Shown: positions 1 to 6,308, numbered from the stretch's first letter. The stretch: 6,907 bases of DNA from an uncultured Limnohabitans sp. (GCF_937889215.1 NZ_CALBEX010000266.1:1-6907), one strand, 5' to 3'. Notes: a model not told the origin generated them from the sequence alone. Numbers and translations are program-made.

Positions 1-320
1 AAAATGATGCTGCACAGCGTCAGTGCGGCAATGGCCACCACGGCATCAAGAAAGCGGCGCATGCGTTCACCGCTTAAGCGATAGAGCATGTCCACACTCA
101 CCATGGCCCCTTGTCGAAAAGCAGTGGGGATGCCCAGAAACACCATCCAGATGAGGCTGAAGCGGATCAGCACCTCGGTCCATTCGGCTGGGGATTCGAT
201 GATGAAGCGGGTGAAGATCTGATGGATGCCAAAGCCAGAGGCCAGGGTCATCATGAGGCAAGCGATCATCATGGAGATGGACGTGGTCCAGTGCTCGAAG
301 CGCAAAAAGAGTTGTTTCAT
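1..320 (-). CDS. dctQ: TRAP transporter small permease subunit DctQ (partial, 3' end beyond the window)
   Basis: Reading from the ATG at 320 leftwards, the frame is open for 106 codons to the window edge, so the C-terminal part is missing. DctQ is the four-helix inner-membrane subunit that works with the large DctM permease and a periplasmic DctP protein to import organic acids with sodium ions. Hydrophobic segments are visible at about residues 11-35, 47-66 and 90-106. The pattern WTEVLIRFSLIWMVFLG (47-63), followed by an A-x-R element and VDML (76-79), matches the conserved middle of the family. It lies 71 bp downstream of dctP on the same strand, the usual TRAP order, so dctM is expected just outside the window. 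No strong ribosome binding site is seen before the ATG. The substrate cannot be told from this subunit. Confidence 0.85.
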   Translation of the reverse strand, partial: MKQLFLRFEHWTTSISMMIACLMMTLASGFGIHQIFTRFIIESPAEWTEVLIRFSLIWMVFLGIPTAFRQGAMVSVDMLYRLSGERMRRFLDAVVAIAALTLCSII

Positions 321-343
321 CGGCCCGTTACTTTGCTGAATTG

Positions 344-377
344 AAAAACGCCCGCCAGCCTTCGCCGGTCGGGCGTT
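344..377 (-). terminator. Terminator-like hairpin between dctP and dctQ
   Basis: On the minus strand, AACGCCCG (377-370) pairs perfectly with CGGGCGTT (354-347), and the stem runs into a TTTTT tract (348-344). Two more G-C pairs are possible inside with a one-base bulge. It lies just after the dctP stop and 24 bases before the dctQ start. A GC-rich stem with a short U tract is the form of an intrinsic terminator. Inside an operon it more likely causes partial termination, or protects the dctP mRNA end, giving more binding protein than membrane subunit. Confidence 0.55.
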
Positions 378-391
378 GCAAATGCTTCAGA

Positions 392-1363
392 TCACTTGAA
401 GTTGCGGATGCGGTCCAGGTTGGCTTTGCCAAACTGTTTCTCAAACTCGGCCATGGCGGGACCCATGGTGGCAACGAACTTGGACTTGTCCACGTTCTCG
501 ATCACGTTCATGCCTTTTTTGCGCAACTCGGCCACGCCGTTGGCATCGTCCTTGTCCACGCGGGCACGGTTGGCCTTGACGGCTTCTTTGGCAGAATCCA
601 AGAAGATTTGTTTGTCAGCGGCGCTGAGTTTGTCAAACGTGCCCTTGTTCATCAAGATCACTGCGGGCGAGTAAACGTGGCCAGTCAGCGTCAAGTGCTT
701 TTGAACTTGGTCGAAGTTGGCAGCCATGATCACCGACAGAGGGTTCTCTTGGCCGTCCACAGTGCCTTGTTGCAAGGCGGTGAACACTTCAGTGAAGGCC
801 ATAGGGGTGGTCACGATGCCCAGGCTTTTGTAGGCTGCGACGTGCACTGGGTTTTCCATGGTGCGCATCTTCAGGCCCTTCAGGTCAGCGGGCGAATTCA
901 CGGCACGTTTGCTGTTGGTCATGTGGCGCACGCCGTTTTCACCCCAAGCCAAGGCCTTGAAGCCTTTGGACTCGAACTTGCCAAGCAGTTCTTGGCCAAT
1001 GGGGCTGTCCAGCACGGCTCGTGCGTGGGCTTTGTCTCGGAACAGGAAGGGCACATCCAGAATCCGAGTCTCAGGCACAAAGTTGGGTACCGGACCTGTG
1101 GAGGTGGTGGTCAGCTCTTGGGTGCCCAGTTGCACCGATTCGATGGATTCGCGCTCAGCACCCAAAGAGCCAGAGTAGAAGTTTTGAATTTTGATGCGGC
1201 CATTGGTGCGCTTTTCGACCTCTTTGGCCAGCGTGTCGATGGCCTCACCTTGGTGCGAATTTTGGCCGACAGAGATGCTGTTGCGCATGGTGATTTGCGC
1301 TGTGGCCGTGGACATGATGCCTACGACCAAGCTCATGGCCAACATCAGTTTGCTCAATTTCAT
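392..1363 (-). CDS. dctP: TRAP transporter substrate-binding protein, DctP family
   Basis: This 323-residue protein has the usual DctP length. It is the periplasmic receptor that captures an organic acid and hands it to the DctQM permease. Residues 1-22 form a Sec signal peptide: K2 and K5, a hydrophobic core, then A20-x-A22 before the predicted cleavage site. The mature part shows the family signatures SGSLGAERE (64-72), DVPFLF (103-108), and the ligand arginine R167 in LKMRTMENP. A second conserved arginine is R146, and Asn207 lies in DGQENP (203-208). The 21- and 40-residue spacings from R167 resemble those of R127, R147 and N187 in SiaP, so a carboxylate ligand is expected; its identity is not clear. 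The start is supported by AGGAG at 1375-1371, seven bases from the ATG. It is the first gene of the TRAP operon and has its own promoter region after the ETF-QO terminator. Confidence 0.93.
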   Translation of the reverse strand: MKLSKLMLAMSLVVGIMSTATAQITMRNSISVGQNSHQGEAIDTLAKEVEKRTNGRIKIQNFYSGSLGAERESIESVQLGTQELTTTSTGPVPNFVPETRILDVPFLFRDKAHARAVLDSPIGQELLGKFESKGFKALAWGENGVRHMTNSKRAVNSPADLKGLKMRTMENPVHVAAYKSLGIVTTPMAFTEVFTALQQGTVDGQENPLSVIMAANFDQVQKHLTLTGHVYSPAVILMNKGTFDKLSAADKQIFLDSAKEAVKANRARVDKDDANGVAELRKKGMNVIENVDKSKFVATMGPAMAEFEKQFGKANLDRIRNFK

Positions 1364-1407
1364 TCGATAGCTCCTGGTGATTCAATGGACGACAACAAGC
1401 TGCGAAT

Positions 1408-1426
1408 CAACTTGTCATACAAGTTG
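1408..1426. promoter_or_regulatory. Perfect 19-bp palindrome, candidate FadR/GntR-type operator of the TRAP operon
   Basis: CAACTTGTCATACAAGTTG has two perfect 8-bp arms around a 3-bp centre. Its core TTGTCATACAA (1412-1422) fits TNGTNNNACNA, the consensus known for FadR-subfamily GntR regulators, which often control TRAP operons for organic acids. It lies 45 bp upstream of the dctP start. Just upstream of it in the direction of transcription is a -10-like CATAAT (1433-1428), which would put the RNA start inside the palindrome, as expected for a repressor site. No good -35 box is seen. No GntR gene is in the window, so the regulator is inferred. Confidence 0.6.
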
Positions 1427-1518
1427 GATTATGAAGGGATCATTCCACGTTATAGCTAGGGTTTTCGCGGGGGTGGTGATGCCTTTGTGACCTTGGGCGG
1501 TACCCATCAGCAGTGCCC

Positions 1519-1545
1519 AAAAAAAGAGGCTCTTAGAGCCTCTTT
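1519..1545 (-). terminator. Intrinsic terminator of the ETF-QO gene
   Basis: On the minus strand, AAAGAGGCTC (1545-1536) and GAGCCTCTTT (1532-1523) form a perfect 10-bp stem with a TAA loop, followed directly by a run of T that reaches position 1519 (seven T in all, three of them in the stem). It starts 18 bp after the ETF-QO stop codon and separates that gene from the TRAP operon on the same strand. The opposite strand also has an A/T-rich flank but no gene entering from that side. Confidence 0.9.
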
Positions 1546-1563
1546 GGGGTGCTTGGTGTCGAT

Positions 1564-3255
1564 TTACATGCCTGTGTAATTTGGCCCACCGCCGCCTTCG
1601 GGCGTGACCCAAACGATGTTTTGCGTGGGGTCCTTGATGTCGCAGGTTTTGCAATGCACACAGTTTTGGGCATTGATCTGCAGGCGGTCTGAGTTGTCTT
1701 CGTTCTTCACGAATTCGTAAACGCCAGCTGGGCAGTAGCGCGCCTCGGGCCCTGCGTACTTGGCCAGATTGATGTTGACAGGCACGCTGGCGTCTTTCAG
1801 CGTCAAGTGGGCCGGTTGGTTTTCTTCGTGGTTGGTGTTGCTGATGAAGACGCTGGAGAGGCGGTCAAAGGTCAGCTTGCCGTCTGGCTTGGGGTAGTCG
1901 ATCTTGGGGCAATCGGCCGCAGGCTTGAGGTAGGTGTGGTCGGCTTTGTCGCGGCGCAGCGTCCATGGAATGTGGCCGCGCAGCACGAACTGCTCGAAAC
2001 CATTCATGAGCGTGGCGACTGTGAGGCCTTTTTTGAACCAAGTCTTGAAGTTGCGCGACTTGTTCAGTTCGGTGTAGAGCCAGCTCTTCTCAAAAGCCTC
2101 TGGGTAGGCGCTCAGCTCGTCGTGCTGGCGGCCTACCACGATGGCGTCGTACGCAGCTTCGGCGGCTTGCATGCCGGTTTTGATGGCAGCGTGGCTGCCC
2201 TTGATGCGGCTGACGTTCAGGTAACCCGCGTCACATCCAACCAGTGCACCGCCCGGGAACACGGTTTTGGGCAGACTCATCAGACCGCCAGCCGTGATGG
2301 CGCGGGCACCGTAGCCAATGCGTTTGGCGTTGACTTCGCCCTTGTCGTTGGTGAAGTACCACTGGATGTTGTTGTGGGTTTTCCAACGCTGGAATTCCTC
2401 AAACGGGCTGAGCCAAGGGTTGGCGTAGTCCAGACCCACGACGTAGCTGATGGAGACTTTGTTGTCTTCCATGTGGTACATGAAAGCACCGCCGTAGGTG
2501 TCGTTGTTCATGGGCCAGCCGGCGGTGTGCATCACAAAGCCGGGGGTGTGGCGCGAAGGATCGATCTCCCAGACTTCCTTGATGCCAATGCCGTAGGTTT
2601 GCGGGTCACGGCCTTCGTCCAGTTTGTATTTGGCGATCAGCTGTTTGCCCAAGTGGCCGCGAGAGCCTTCGGCGAACACGGTGTACTTGGCGTGCAGTTC
2701 CATGCCGAGCTGGAAGTTTTCTGTCGGCTCTCCGTCTTTGCCCACCCCCATGTTGCCAGTGGCCACACCTTTGACGCTGCCGTCCTCGTTGTACAGCACC
2801 TCGGCTGCGGCAAAGCCGGGGAAAATTTCGACGCCGAGGTTTTCGGCCTGCTGGGCCAGCCAGCGGGTCAAGTTGCTCAGGCTGATGATGTAGTTGCCGT
2901 GGTTTTGGGCGCACTCGGGCAAGAACATGCCGGGCGTGCGGGTGGCACCGGTCTCGCTCAGGAAACTCCAGGCGTCGTCGGTCACAGGCTGGTTGAGCGG
3001 GGCACCCATCTCTTTCCAGTTGGGGAAAAGTTCGGTCAGCGCCTTGGGGTCCATGATGGCACCCGACAAGATGTGGGCACCGGGCTCGCCGCCTTTTTCC
3101 AACACCACCACCGACACATCTTGGCCTTTTTCGGCGGCCAATTGTTTGAGGCGAATGGCCGTGGACAGGCCACCGGGGCCGCCGCCGACCACGACCACAT
3201 CGTAGGGCATGGATTCGCGGGGGCCGTAAGTGTTGATGATTTCTTCGGGGCTCAT
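1564..3255 (-). CDS. etfD: Electron transfer flavoprotein-ubiquinone oxidoreductase (ETF dehydrogenase)
   Basis: This 563-residue FAD and 4Fe-4S protein sits on the inner membrane face and passes electrons from reduced electron transfer flavoprotein to ubiquinone, linking acyl-CoA and related dehydrogenases to respiration. The N-terminal FAD (Rossmann) motif is VVVGGGPGG (21-29), followed by E53 and GAHILSG (59-65). Further FAD elements are AEGSRG (195-200) and GCDAGYLN with KGSHAAIKTG (340-361). The C-terminal ferredoxin-like part carries the four cluster cysteines C508, C532, C535 and C538; the 24-3-3 spacing is close to the human enzyme's. The length is normal and nothing is broken. The ATG at 3255 is the first possible start after an in-frame stop, but no clear ribosome binding site precedes it. 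It is transcribed away from the dehydrogenase-thioesterase pair and ends at its own terminator. The etfA and etfB genes are not in the window. Confidence 0.96.
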   Translation of the reverse strand: MSPEEIINTYGPRESMPYDVVVVGGGPGGLSTAIRLKQLAAEKGQDVSVVVLEKGGEPGAHILSGAIMDPKALTELFPNWKEMGAPLNQPVTDDAWSFLSETGATRTPGMFLPECAQNHGNYIISLSNLTRWLAQQAENLGVEIFPGFAAAEVLYNEDGSVKGVATGNMGVGKDGEPTENFQLGMELHAKYTVFAEGSRGHLGKQLIAKYKLDEGRDPQTYGIGIKEVWEIDPSRHTPGFVMHTAGWPMNNDTYGGAFMYHMEDNKVSISYVVGLDYANPWLSPFEEFQRWKTHNNIQWYFTNDKGEVNAKRIGYGARAITAGGLMSLPKTVFPGGALVGCDAGYLNVSRIKGSHAAIKTGMQAAEAAYDAIVVGRQHDELSAYPEAFEKSWLYTELNKSRNFKTWFKKGLTVATLMNGFEQFVLRGHIPWTLRRDKADHTYLKPAADCPKIDYPKPDGKLTFDRLSSVFISNTNHEENQPAHLTLKDASVPVNINLAKYAGPEARYCPAGVYEFVKNEDNSDRLQINAQNCVHCKTCDIKDPTQNIVWVTPEGGGGPNYTGM

Positions 3256-3405
3256 GGCGGTGTCTTTGGGAAAGTGGTGGATGCAGAGGCGACACCAAGG
3301 GTGTCGGGCGTGTGACTCATTTTATGCAACTTGAGGGCGGTTCCCCTGCACAATTGAGTCACCTTTTTTGTAGCAACGGATACGAAACCCCTGTGAGGAA
3401 TTGAC
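3256..3405. promoter_or_regulatory. Divergent promoter region between ETF-QO and the SDR-thioesterase unit
   Basis: These 150 bases must hold the start signals for both directions. GTGACTCA (3312-3319) and TGAGTCAC (3355-3362) are a perfect 8-bp inverted repeat with heptamer centres 42 bp apart, about four helix turns; allowing one mismatch the arms grow to 11 bp. CGACACCaagGGTGTCG (3290-3306) is a perfect palindrome inside the ETF-QO leader. A weak rightward -35-like TTGAGT (3354-3359) overlaps the second heptamer, with only a poor -10 (GATACG, 3379-3384). For the leftward gene an A/T-rich CATAAAAT lies at 3325-3318. The exact promoters are not certain. Confidence 0.5.
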
Positions 3406-4188
3406 ATGGCTTATGAAATCGAGTTGTCGGGCCGTGTGGCCCTGGTCACTGGCGCTTCGGGGGGCTTGGGGGCGCAATTTGCCAAAACCCTTGCCGCAGC
3501 CGGGGCGGGCGTGGTGTTGGCCAGTCGCCGCATGGAAAAACTCAAAGACCTGCGGGCCGAGATCGAGGCCGCGGGGGGCGACGCCCGTGTAGTCGAGATG
3601 GACGTGACCGACCGCCACAGCATTGCGGCGGCCGTGGCGCATGCCGAAACCGAGATGGGCAGCATCGACATTTTGGTCAACAACTCGGGCGTGAGCACCA
3701 CCCAGCGCATCCAAGACGTGACGGAAGAAGACTACGACTTCATCATGAACACCAATGTGCGCGGCGCTTTTTTTGTGGCTCAAGAGGTGGGCAAACGCAT
3801 GCTGGCCCGTTCCAAGGGCGCTGCGCCGGGCAGCTTCACGGGCGGGCGCATCATCAACATCGCCTCGATGGCGGGCCTGAAGGTGTTGCCGCAAATTGGC
3901 GTTTACTGCATGAGCAAGGCCGCTGTGATTCAAATGACCAAGGCCTTTGCGGTGGAGTGGGGCAAGTTCGGCATCAACGTGAACGCGATTTGCCCGGGTT
4001 ATATCGACACCGAAATCAATCACCACCACTGGCAAACCGAGCAGGGCCAAAAGCTCATCAGCATGCTGCCGCGCAAGCGCGTTGGCCAGCCGCAAGACCT
4101 GGATGCCTTGCTGATGCTGCTGGCCAGCGACCAGAGCCACTTCATCAATGGCGCGGTCGTTTCGGCTGACGACGGTTTTGCGGTCTGA
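3406..4188 (+). CDS. Short-chain dehydrogenase/reductase (classical SDR), substrate unknown
   Basis: This 260-residue protein has the length and motifs of a classical NAD(P)-dependent SDR: the cofactor motif TGASGGLG (15-22), D66 in DVTD, NNSG (92-95; the usual NNAG with Ser for Ala), and the catalytic tetrad N117, S154, Y167 and K171 (YCMSK), followed by PGYIDTE (197-203). The pair R41-R42 after the second strand suggests NADP(H) rather than NAD(H); this is inferred. There is no signal peptide, so it is cytoplasmic. GAGGAA at 3395-3400 is well placed for the ATG. The gene is followed 10 bp later by a thioesterase whose ribosome binding site overlaps this stop codon, so the two are almost surely co-expressed. 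With ETF-QO next door, a 3-hydroxyacyl-CoA or other hydroxy acid/ketone substrate is plausible, but the sequence alone does not decide it. Confidence 0.93.
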   Translation: MAYEIELSGRVALVTGASGGLGAQFAKTLAAAGAGVVLASRRMEKLKDLRAEIEAAGGDARVVEMDVTDRHSIAAAVAHAETEMGSIDILVNNSGVSTTQRIQDVTEEDYDFIMNTNVRGAFFVAQEVGKRMLARSKGAAPGSFTGGRIINIASMAGLKVLPQIGVYCMSKAAVIQMTKAFAVEWGKFGINVNAICPGYIDTEINHHHWQTEQGQKLISMLPRKRVGQPQDLDALLMLLASDQSHFINGAVVSADDGFAV

Positions 4189-4191
4189 GGG
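4187..4191 (+). promoter_or_regulatory. Ribosome binding site of the thioesterase gene, overlapping the SDR stop codon
   Basis: GAGGG begins inside the SDR stop codon TGA and lies seven bases before the ATG at 4199. It decides that start against an in-frame ATG at 4148, which would overlap the SDR gene and add 17 residues not typical of the family. The overlap implies translational coupling. Confidence 0.75.
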
Positions 4192-4198
4192 CAAAGCC

Positions 4199-4621
4199 AT
4201 GAAGCTGGAACTCCCTGAGCGGAAAAAATTTGTCAATGAGTTGGTCATTCCTATTCGCTGGGGTGACATGGACGCCATGGGCCACGTCAACAACACGGTG
4301 TATTTCCGGTACTTGGAAAGCACCCGCATTGACTGGTTTGACAAGATCGGCTTCATGCCCAACCCGCAGGGCGAAGGACCGGTGATCGTCAATGCGTTTT
4401 GTAACTTCTACCAACAGTTTGAATACCCGGGCAGCATCTTGGCCAAGATGTATGTGAGCGATCCGGGCCGCACCACCTTTGAGAGTTGGTGCACGCTGGA
4501 GCGCACCGACCAGCCGGGGGTGATCTTTGCCGCAGGTGGCGCGACCACGATTTGGGTGGATTTTCCCAATCAAAAAGCGGTGACCCTCCCCGACTGGGTG
4601 AGGGCCTTGGTCAGCGACTGA
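4199..4621 (+). CDS. Acyl-CoA thioesterase, hot-dog fold (4HBT/YbgC-like)
   Basis: A 140-residue protein of normal length for a single hot-dog domain thioesterase, an enzyme family that hydrolyses acyl-CoA or similar thioesters in the cytoplasm. The N-terminal signature reads R20-W-G-D23-M-D25, then GHVNN (28-32) and YFRYLE with R43. D25 aligns with the catalytic Asp17 of the Pseudomonas 4-hydroxybenzoyl-CoA thioesterase. The end of the protein (VDFPNQKAVTLPDWV) is the usual final strand and short helix. The start at 4199 rests on the GAGGG site seven bases upstream. It is the second gene after the SDR and ends 7 bp before the stop of the convergent PF10118 gene, with no terminator between them. 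The acyl group it acts on cannot be told; the SDR partner suggests a hydroxy- or keto-acyl compound. Confidence 0.9.
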   Translation: MKLELPERKKFVNELVIPIRWGDMDAMGHVNNTVYFRYLESTRIDWFDKIGFMPNPQGEGPVIVNAFCNFYQQFEYPGSILAKMYVSDPGRTTFESWCTLERTDQPGVIFAAGGATTIWVDFPNQKAVTLPDWVRALVSD

Positions 4622-4628
4622 AGGGCGT

Positions 4629-5534
4629 TTATGCCGTGGGTTGGGCTGGTGCGCCCACCGCACGCCATTGGTCTGCATGGCTTTGCAGCCAGTCTTGAGA
4701 CAAAGTGGCGCTGCCCACTTGCATGGGGTGAAAGTCTTTGCGGGTGTATTCCCAAACGGGCTTGGCCACGCGCCAGACCATGCCGTGACGGCCGAACAAG
4801 AACTTGCTGGCCGACCACCAGGTGGAGGGCTTGAAGAGCGTTTTGTCGTGCCAGAGGTTGTTGACCGTTTGGCGGAAGACGTCGGTGCTGAACTGAATCG
4901 TCACGTACCAAAACCAACGCATGCGCCAAGTATGGTTGCCGCCCAAACGTTGGTACAGGTCAAAGGCCACACATTTGTGCTCGGACTCTTCGGCCGCATG
5001 CCAGCGCCAGAGGGTTTTAAGGGGGTCTTCTGCGCCAGCAAACCAGTCACCGGCTTGGTCTAGGCGGTCCAACGTCAGGTCGCCAAAAATCGAGGTGTAG
5101 TGCTCAAAAGCCGCGGTGATGGCCAATTCGTGCAGATAACCTTTTTCGCTTTTGCTGAAAAACTCTTCACGGCCTTTTTTCAGGCGGCGCTCGGCGCGGG
5201 GGCCCCAATGGTTGACCAGGCCTTGCTTTTCAAGGTGGTCGTTGTAGAGGGCGTGCAGGTGGCGGTGCGTGGCTTCTTGTCCGATGAAGCCCTTGGCCAC
5301 ACTTTTCAGGTCGGCATTTTCGGGCGTGTCGGGCAAGGCTTTGGCGCCGTTCTTGACGGCATCGATGAACGACTGCTCGCCCACCGGAAAGCTCATCGAC
5401 AAAGCATTGGCATAAGCCGTCAAAAACGCGTCCCCACCATTCCAGTGGCGAGAAAAACCTTTGGACAAGTCCACCGACAGGCGGCGAACGGTCAAATCGG
5501 TTGGGGCATGGGCGGCGTTGTGGCTGGCTTGCAT
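4629..5534 (-). CDS. Predicted metal-dependent hydrolase family protein (COG3687/PF10118), with a ferritin-like di-iron pattern
   Basis: The product has 301 residues from the ATG at 5534, chosen because GGAG lies eight bases upstream; an earlier ATG at 5594 lacks such a site and adds a 20-residue unconserved-looking tail. I recognise the PF10118 family, whose reaction is not known. The sequence carries E53 (FPVGEQSF), E87-x-x-H90 (GFIGQEATH), E144 (AAFEHYT) and E183-x-x-H186 (HAAEESEH), each in a predicted helix. This order, E, ExxH, E, ExxH, is that of ferritin-like di-iron proteins. H92, H94, H145 and H179 lie near the site. The C-terminal third (about 200-270) is rich in Trp, Phe, Lys and Arg, perhaps a membrane- or lipid-contacting part, but no clear signal peptide is seen. 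It is divergent from a TetR gene with a palindrome between them, so TetR control is likely. The di-iron role is inference. Confidence 0.82.
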   Translation of the reverse strand: MQASHNAAHAPTDLTVRRLSVDLSKGFSRHWNGGDAFLTAYANALSMSFPVGEQSFIDAVKNGAKALPDTPENADLKSVAKGFIGQEATHRHLHALYNDHLEKQGLVNHWGPRAERRLKKGREEFFSKSEKGYLHELAITAAFEHYTSIFGDLTLDRLDQAGDWFAGAEDPLKTLWRWHAAEESEHKCVAFDLYQRLGGNHTWRMRWFWYVTIQFSTDVFRQTVNNLWHDKTLFKPSTWWSASKFLFGRHGMVWRVAKPVWEYTRKDFHPMQVGSATLSQDWLQSHADQWRAVGAPAQPTA

Positions 5535-5542
5535 GGTGCAAT

Positions 5543-5546
5543 CTCC
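5543..5546 (-). promoter_or_regulatory. Ribosome binding site deciding the start of the PF10118 gene
   Basis: On the minus strand GGAG lies eight bases before the ATG at 5534. It favours this start over the in-frame ATG at 5594, which would also place the palindrome at 5562-5575 inside the coding region. Confidence 0.65.
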
Positions 5547-5561
5547 GTGGTGCGTCAGAAT

Positions 5562-5575
5562 ATGAACATTTTCAT
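5562..5575. promoter_or_regulatory. 14-bp palindrome, candidate TetR operator
   Basis: ATGAACATTTTCAT has perfect 5-bp arms (ATGAA/TTCAT) around CATT and lies in the 96-bp gap between the divergent PF10118 and TetR genes, 27 bp from the former's start and 55 bp from the latter's. TetR proteins commonly bind short palindromes between themselves and a divergent target. A second inverted repeat, TGAGCC (5581-5586) with GGCTCA (5604-5609), lies nearer the TetR gene. No convincing -35/-10 pair was found. Confidence 0.45.
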
Positions 5576-5630
5576 CTTTTTGAGCCTGCCACAACTCGCA
5601 AACGGCTCATGTTTTCAAGAGGCCTCTGCC

Positions 5631-6308
5631 ATGCCCACTTCGCGACCTGCCAGCAAGCCCAAAGCCCCAGCAGACGGGCGTCGCCAGCCCACGCAGGCGA
5701 GGGCGCAGCAGACGATTCAGACGCTGTTCAAGGCTGCGGCTCAGATTTTGGACAAAGAGGGCGAGGCCGGATTGACCACCAACAAAGTCGCCGCTTCGGC
5801 CGGTTTTTCGATAGGAACGCTCTACCAGTACTTTCCCAGCAAAGACATGTTGGTGCGTGCCATGTCCGCACGCGGGCAAGATCTGGTGCTGCAAGAGTTG
5901 GAGGGCTATCTGCGCGAGCTGGAAACACGCAGCGATGTGCAGCAAATGGACGGCCGAGAGTTGCTGGGCCATGCCATCCACATCCTGCTGCAAGGTTTTG
6001 CTCATGGCAAAGGCCTGAGCCAAACCCTGATTCGCTTGGGTTGGACGCTGGAAAAGCCCGACGAAACGGCCAACGCGGTGCGCCAAGTGGCCGACCGGCT
6101 GGCCGTGTTTTTTGAGCGCATCGATCACCCTGGGCTGCTCACGCCCAGCACCGCGCAAATGTTTGTGCTGACCCGCTCGGTCATTGGCACCTTGCGCAGC
6201 GCCAGCCTGGAAAAATCGCCCTTGCTGGGCAGTCCAGCATTTGAGGACGCGCTCACACAAATGGCCTGGGCCTTGTTGGCCCGACCGCCTGCGTCACCTC
6301 CGGCCTGA
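5631..6308 (+). CDS. TetR/AcrR-family transcriptional regulator
   Basis: A 225-residue protein of normal TetR length, likely a dimeric, ligand-released repressor. The DNA-binding domain spans about residues 24-72; TTNKVAASAGFSIGTLYQYFPSK (49-71) is the classic TetR helix-turn-helix followed by the L-Y-x-Y-F element. A basic, proline-rich tail (1-22) precedes it. The C-terminal half (about 80-217) is helical and variable as in other members, so the ligand cannot be read. AGAGG at 5618-5622, eight bases before the ATG, supports the start. It is divergent from the PF10118 gene and shares a 96-bp gap with it, which suggests that it regulates itself and that gene. It converges with the AhpD-like gene, with 10 bp between the stop codons. 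Given the acyl-CoA enzymes nearby, an acyl-CoA or fatty acid ligand is possible but unproven. Confidence 0.92.
   Translation: MPTSRPASKPKAPADGRRQPTQARAQQTIQTLFKAAAQILDKEGEAGLTTNKVAASAGFSIGTLYQYFPSKDMLVRAMSARGQDLVLQELEGYLRELETRSDVQQMDGRELLGHAIHILLQGFAHGKGLSQTLIRLGWTLEKPDETANAVRQVADRLAVFFERIDHPGLLTPSTAQMFVLTRSVIGTLRSASLEKSPLLGSPAFEDALTQMAWALLARPPASPPA

Noticed and set aside
341..1459. A 372-codon open frame on the plus strand
   Set aside because: It lies opposite dctP, which has a signal peptide and all family motifs. The translation resembles no family and reflects the GC-rich third codon positions.
1807..3315. A 502-codon open frame on the plus strand
   Set aside because: It is antisense to the clear ETF-QO gene, is rich in low-information Val/Gly/His stretches, and has no recognisable motif.
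3384..3398. GAAAC followed four bases later by GTGAG, considered as a PsrA-type fatty acid operator
   Set aside because: The second half matches only two of five expected bases, so it is not supported.
3322..4392. A 356-codon open frame on the minus strand
   Set aside because: It is antisense to the SDR and the start of the thioesterase, both of which have complete catalytic motifs and good ribosome binding sites.
5100..5630. An upstream extension of the TetR frame, starting at 5100
   Set aside because: The part before 5631 is antisense to the PF10118 gene. The ATG at 5631 has its own AGAGG site and begins a normal-length TetR protein.
5607..6260. A 217-codon open frame on the minus strand
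   Set aside because: It is opposite the TetR gene and shows no family features.
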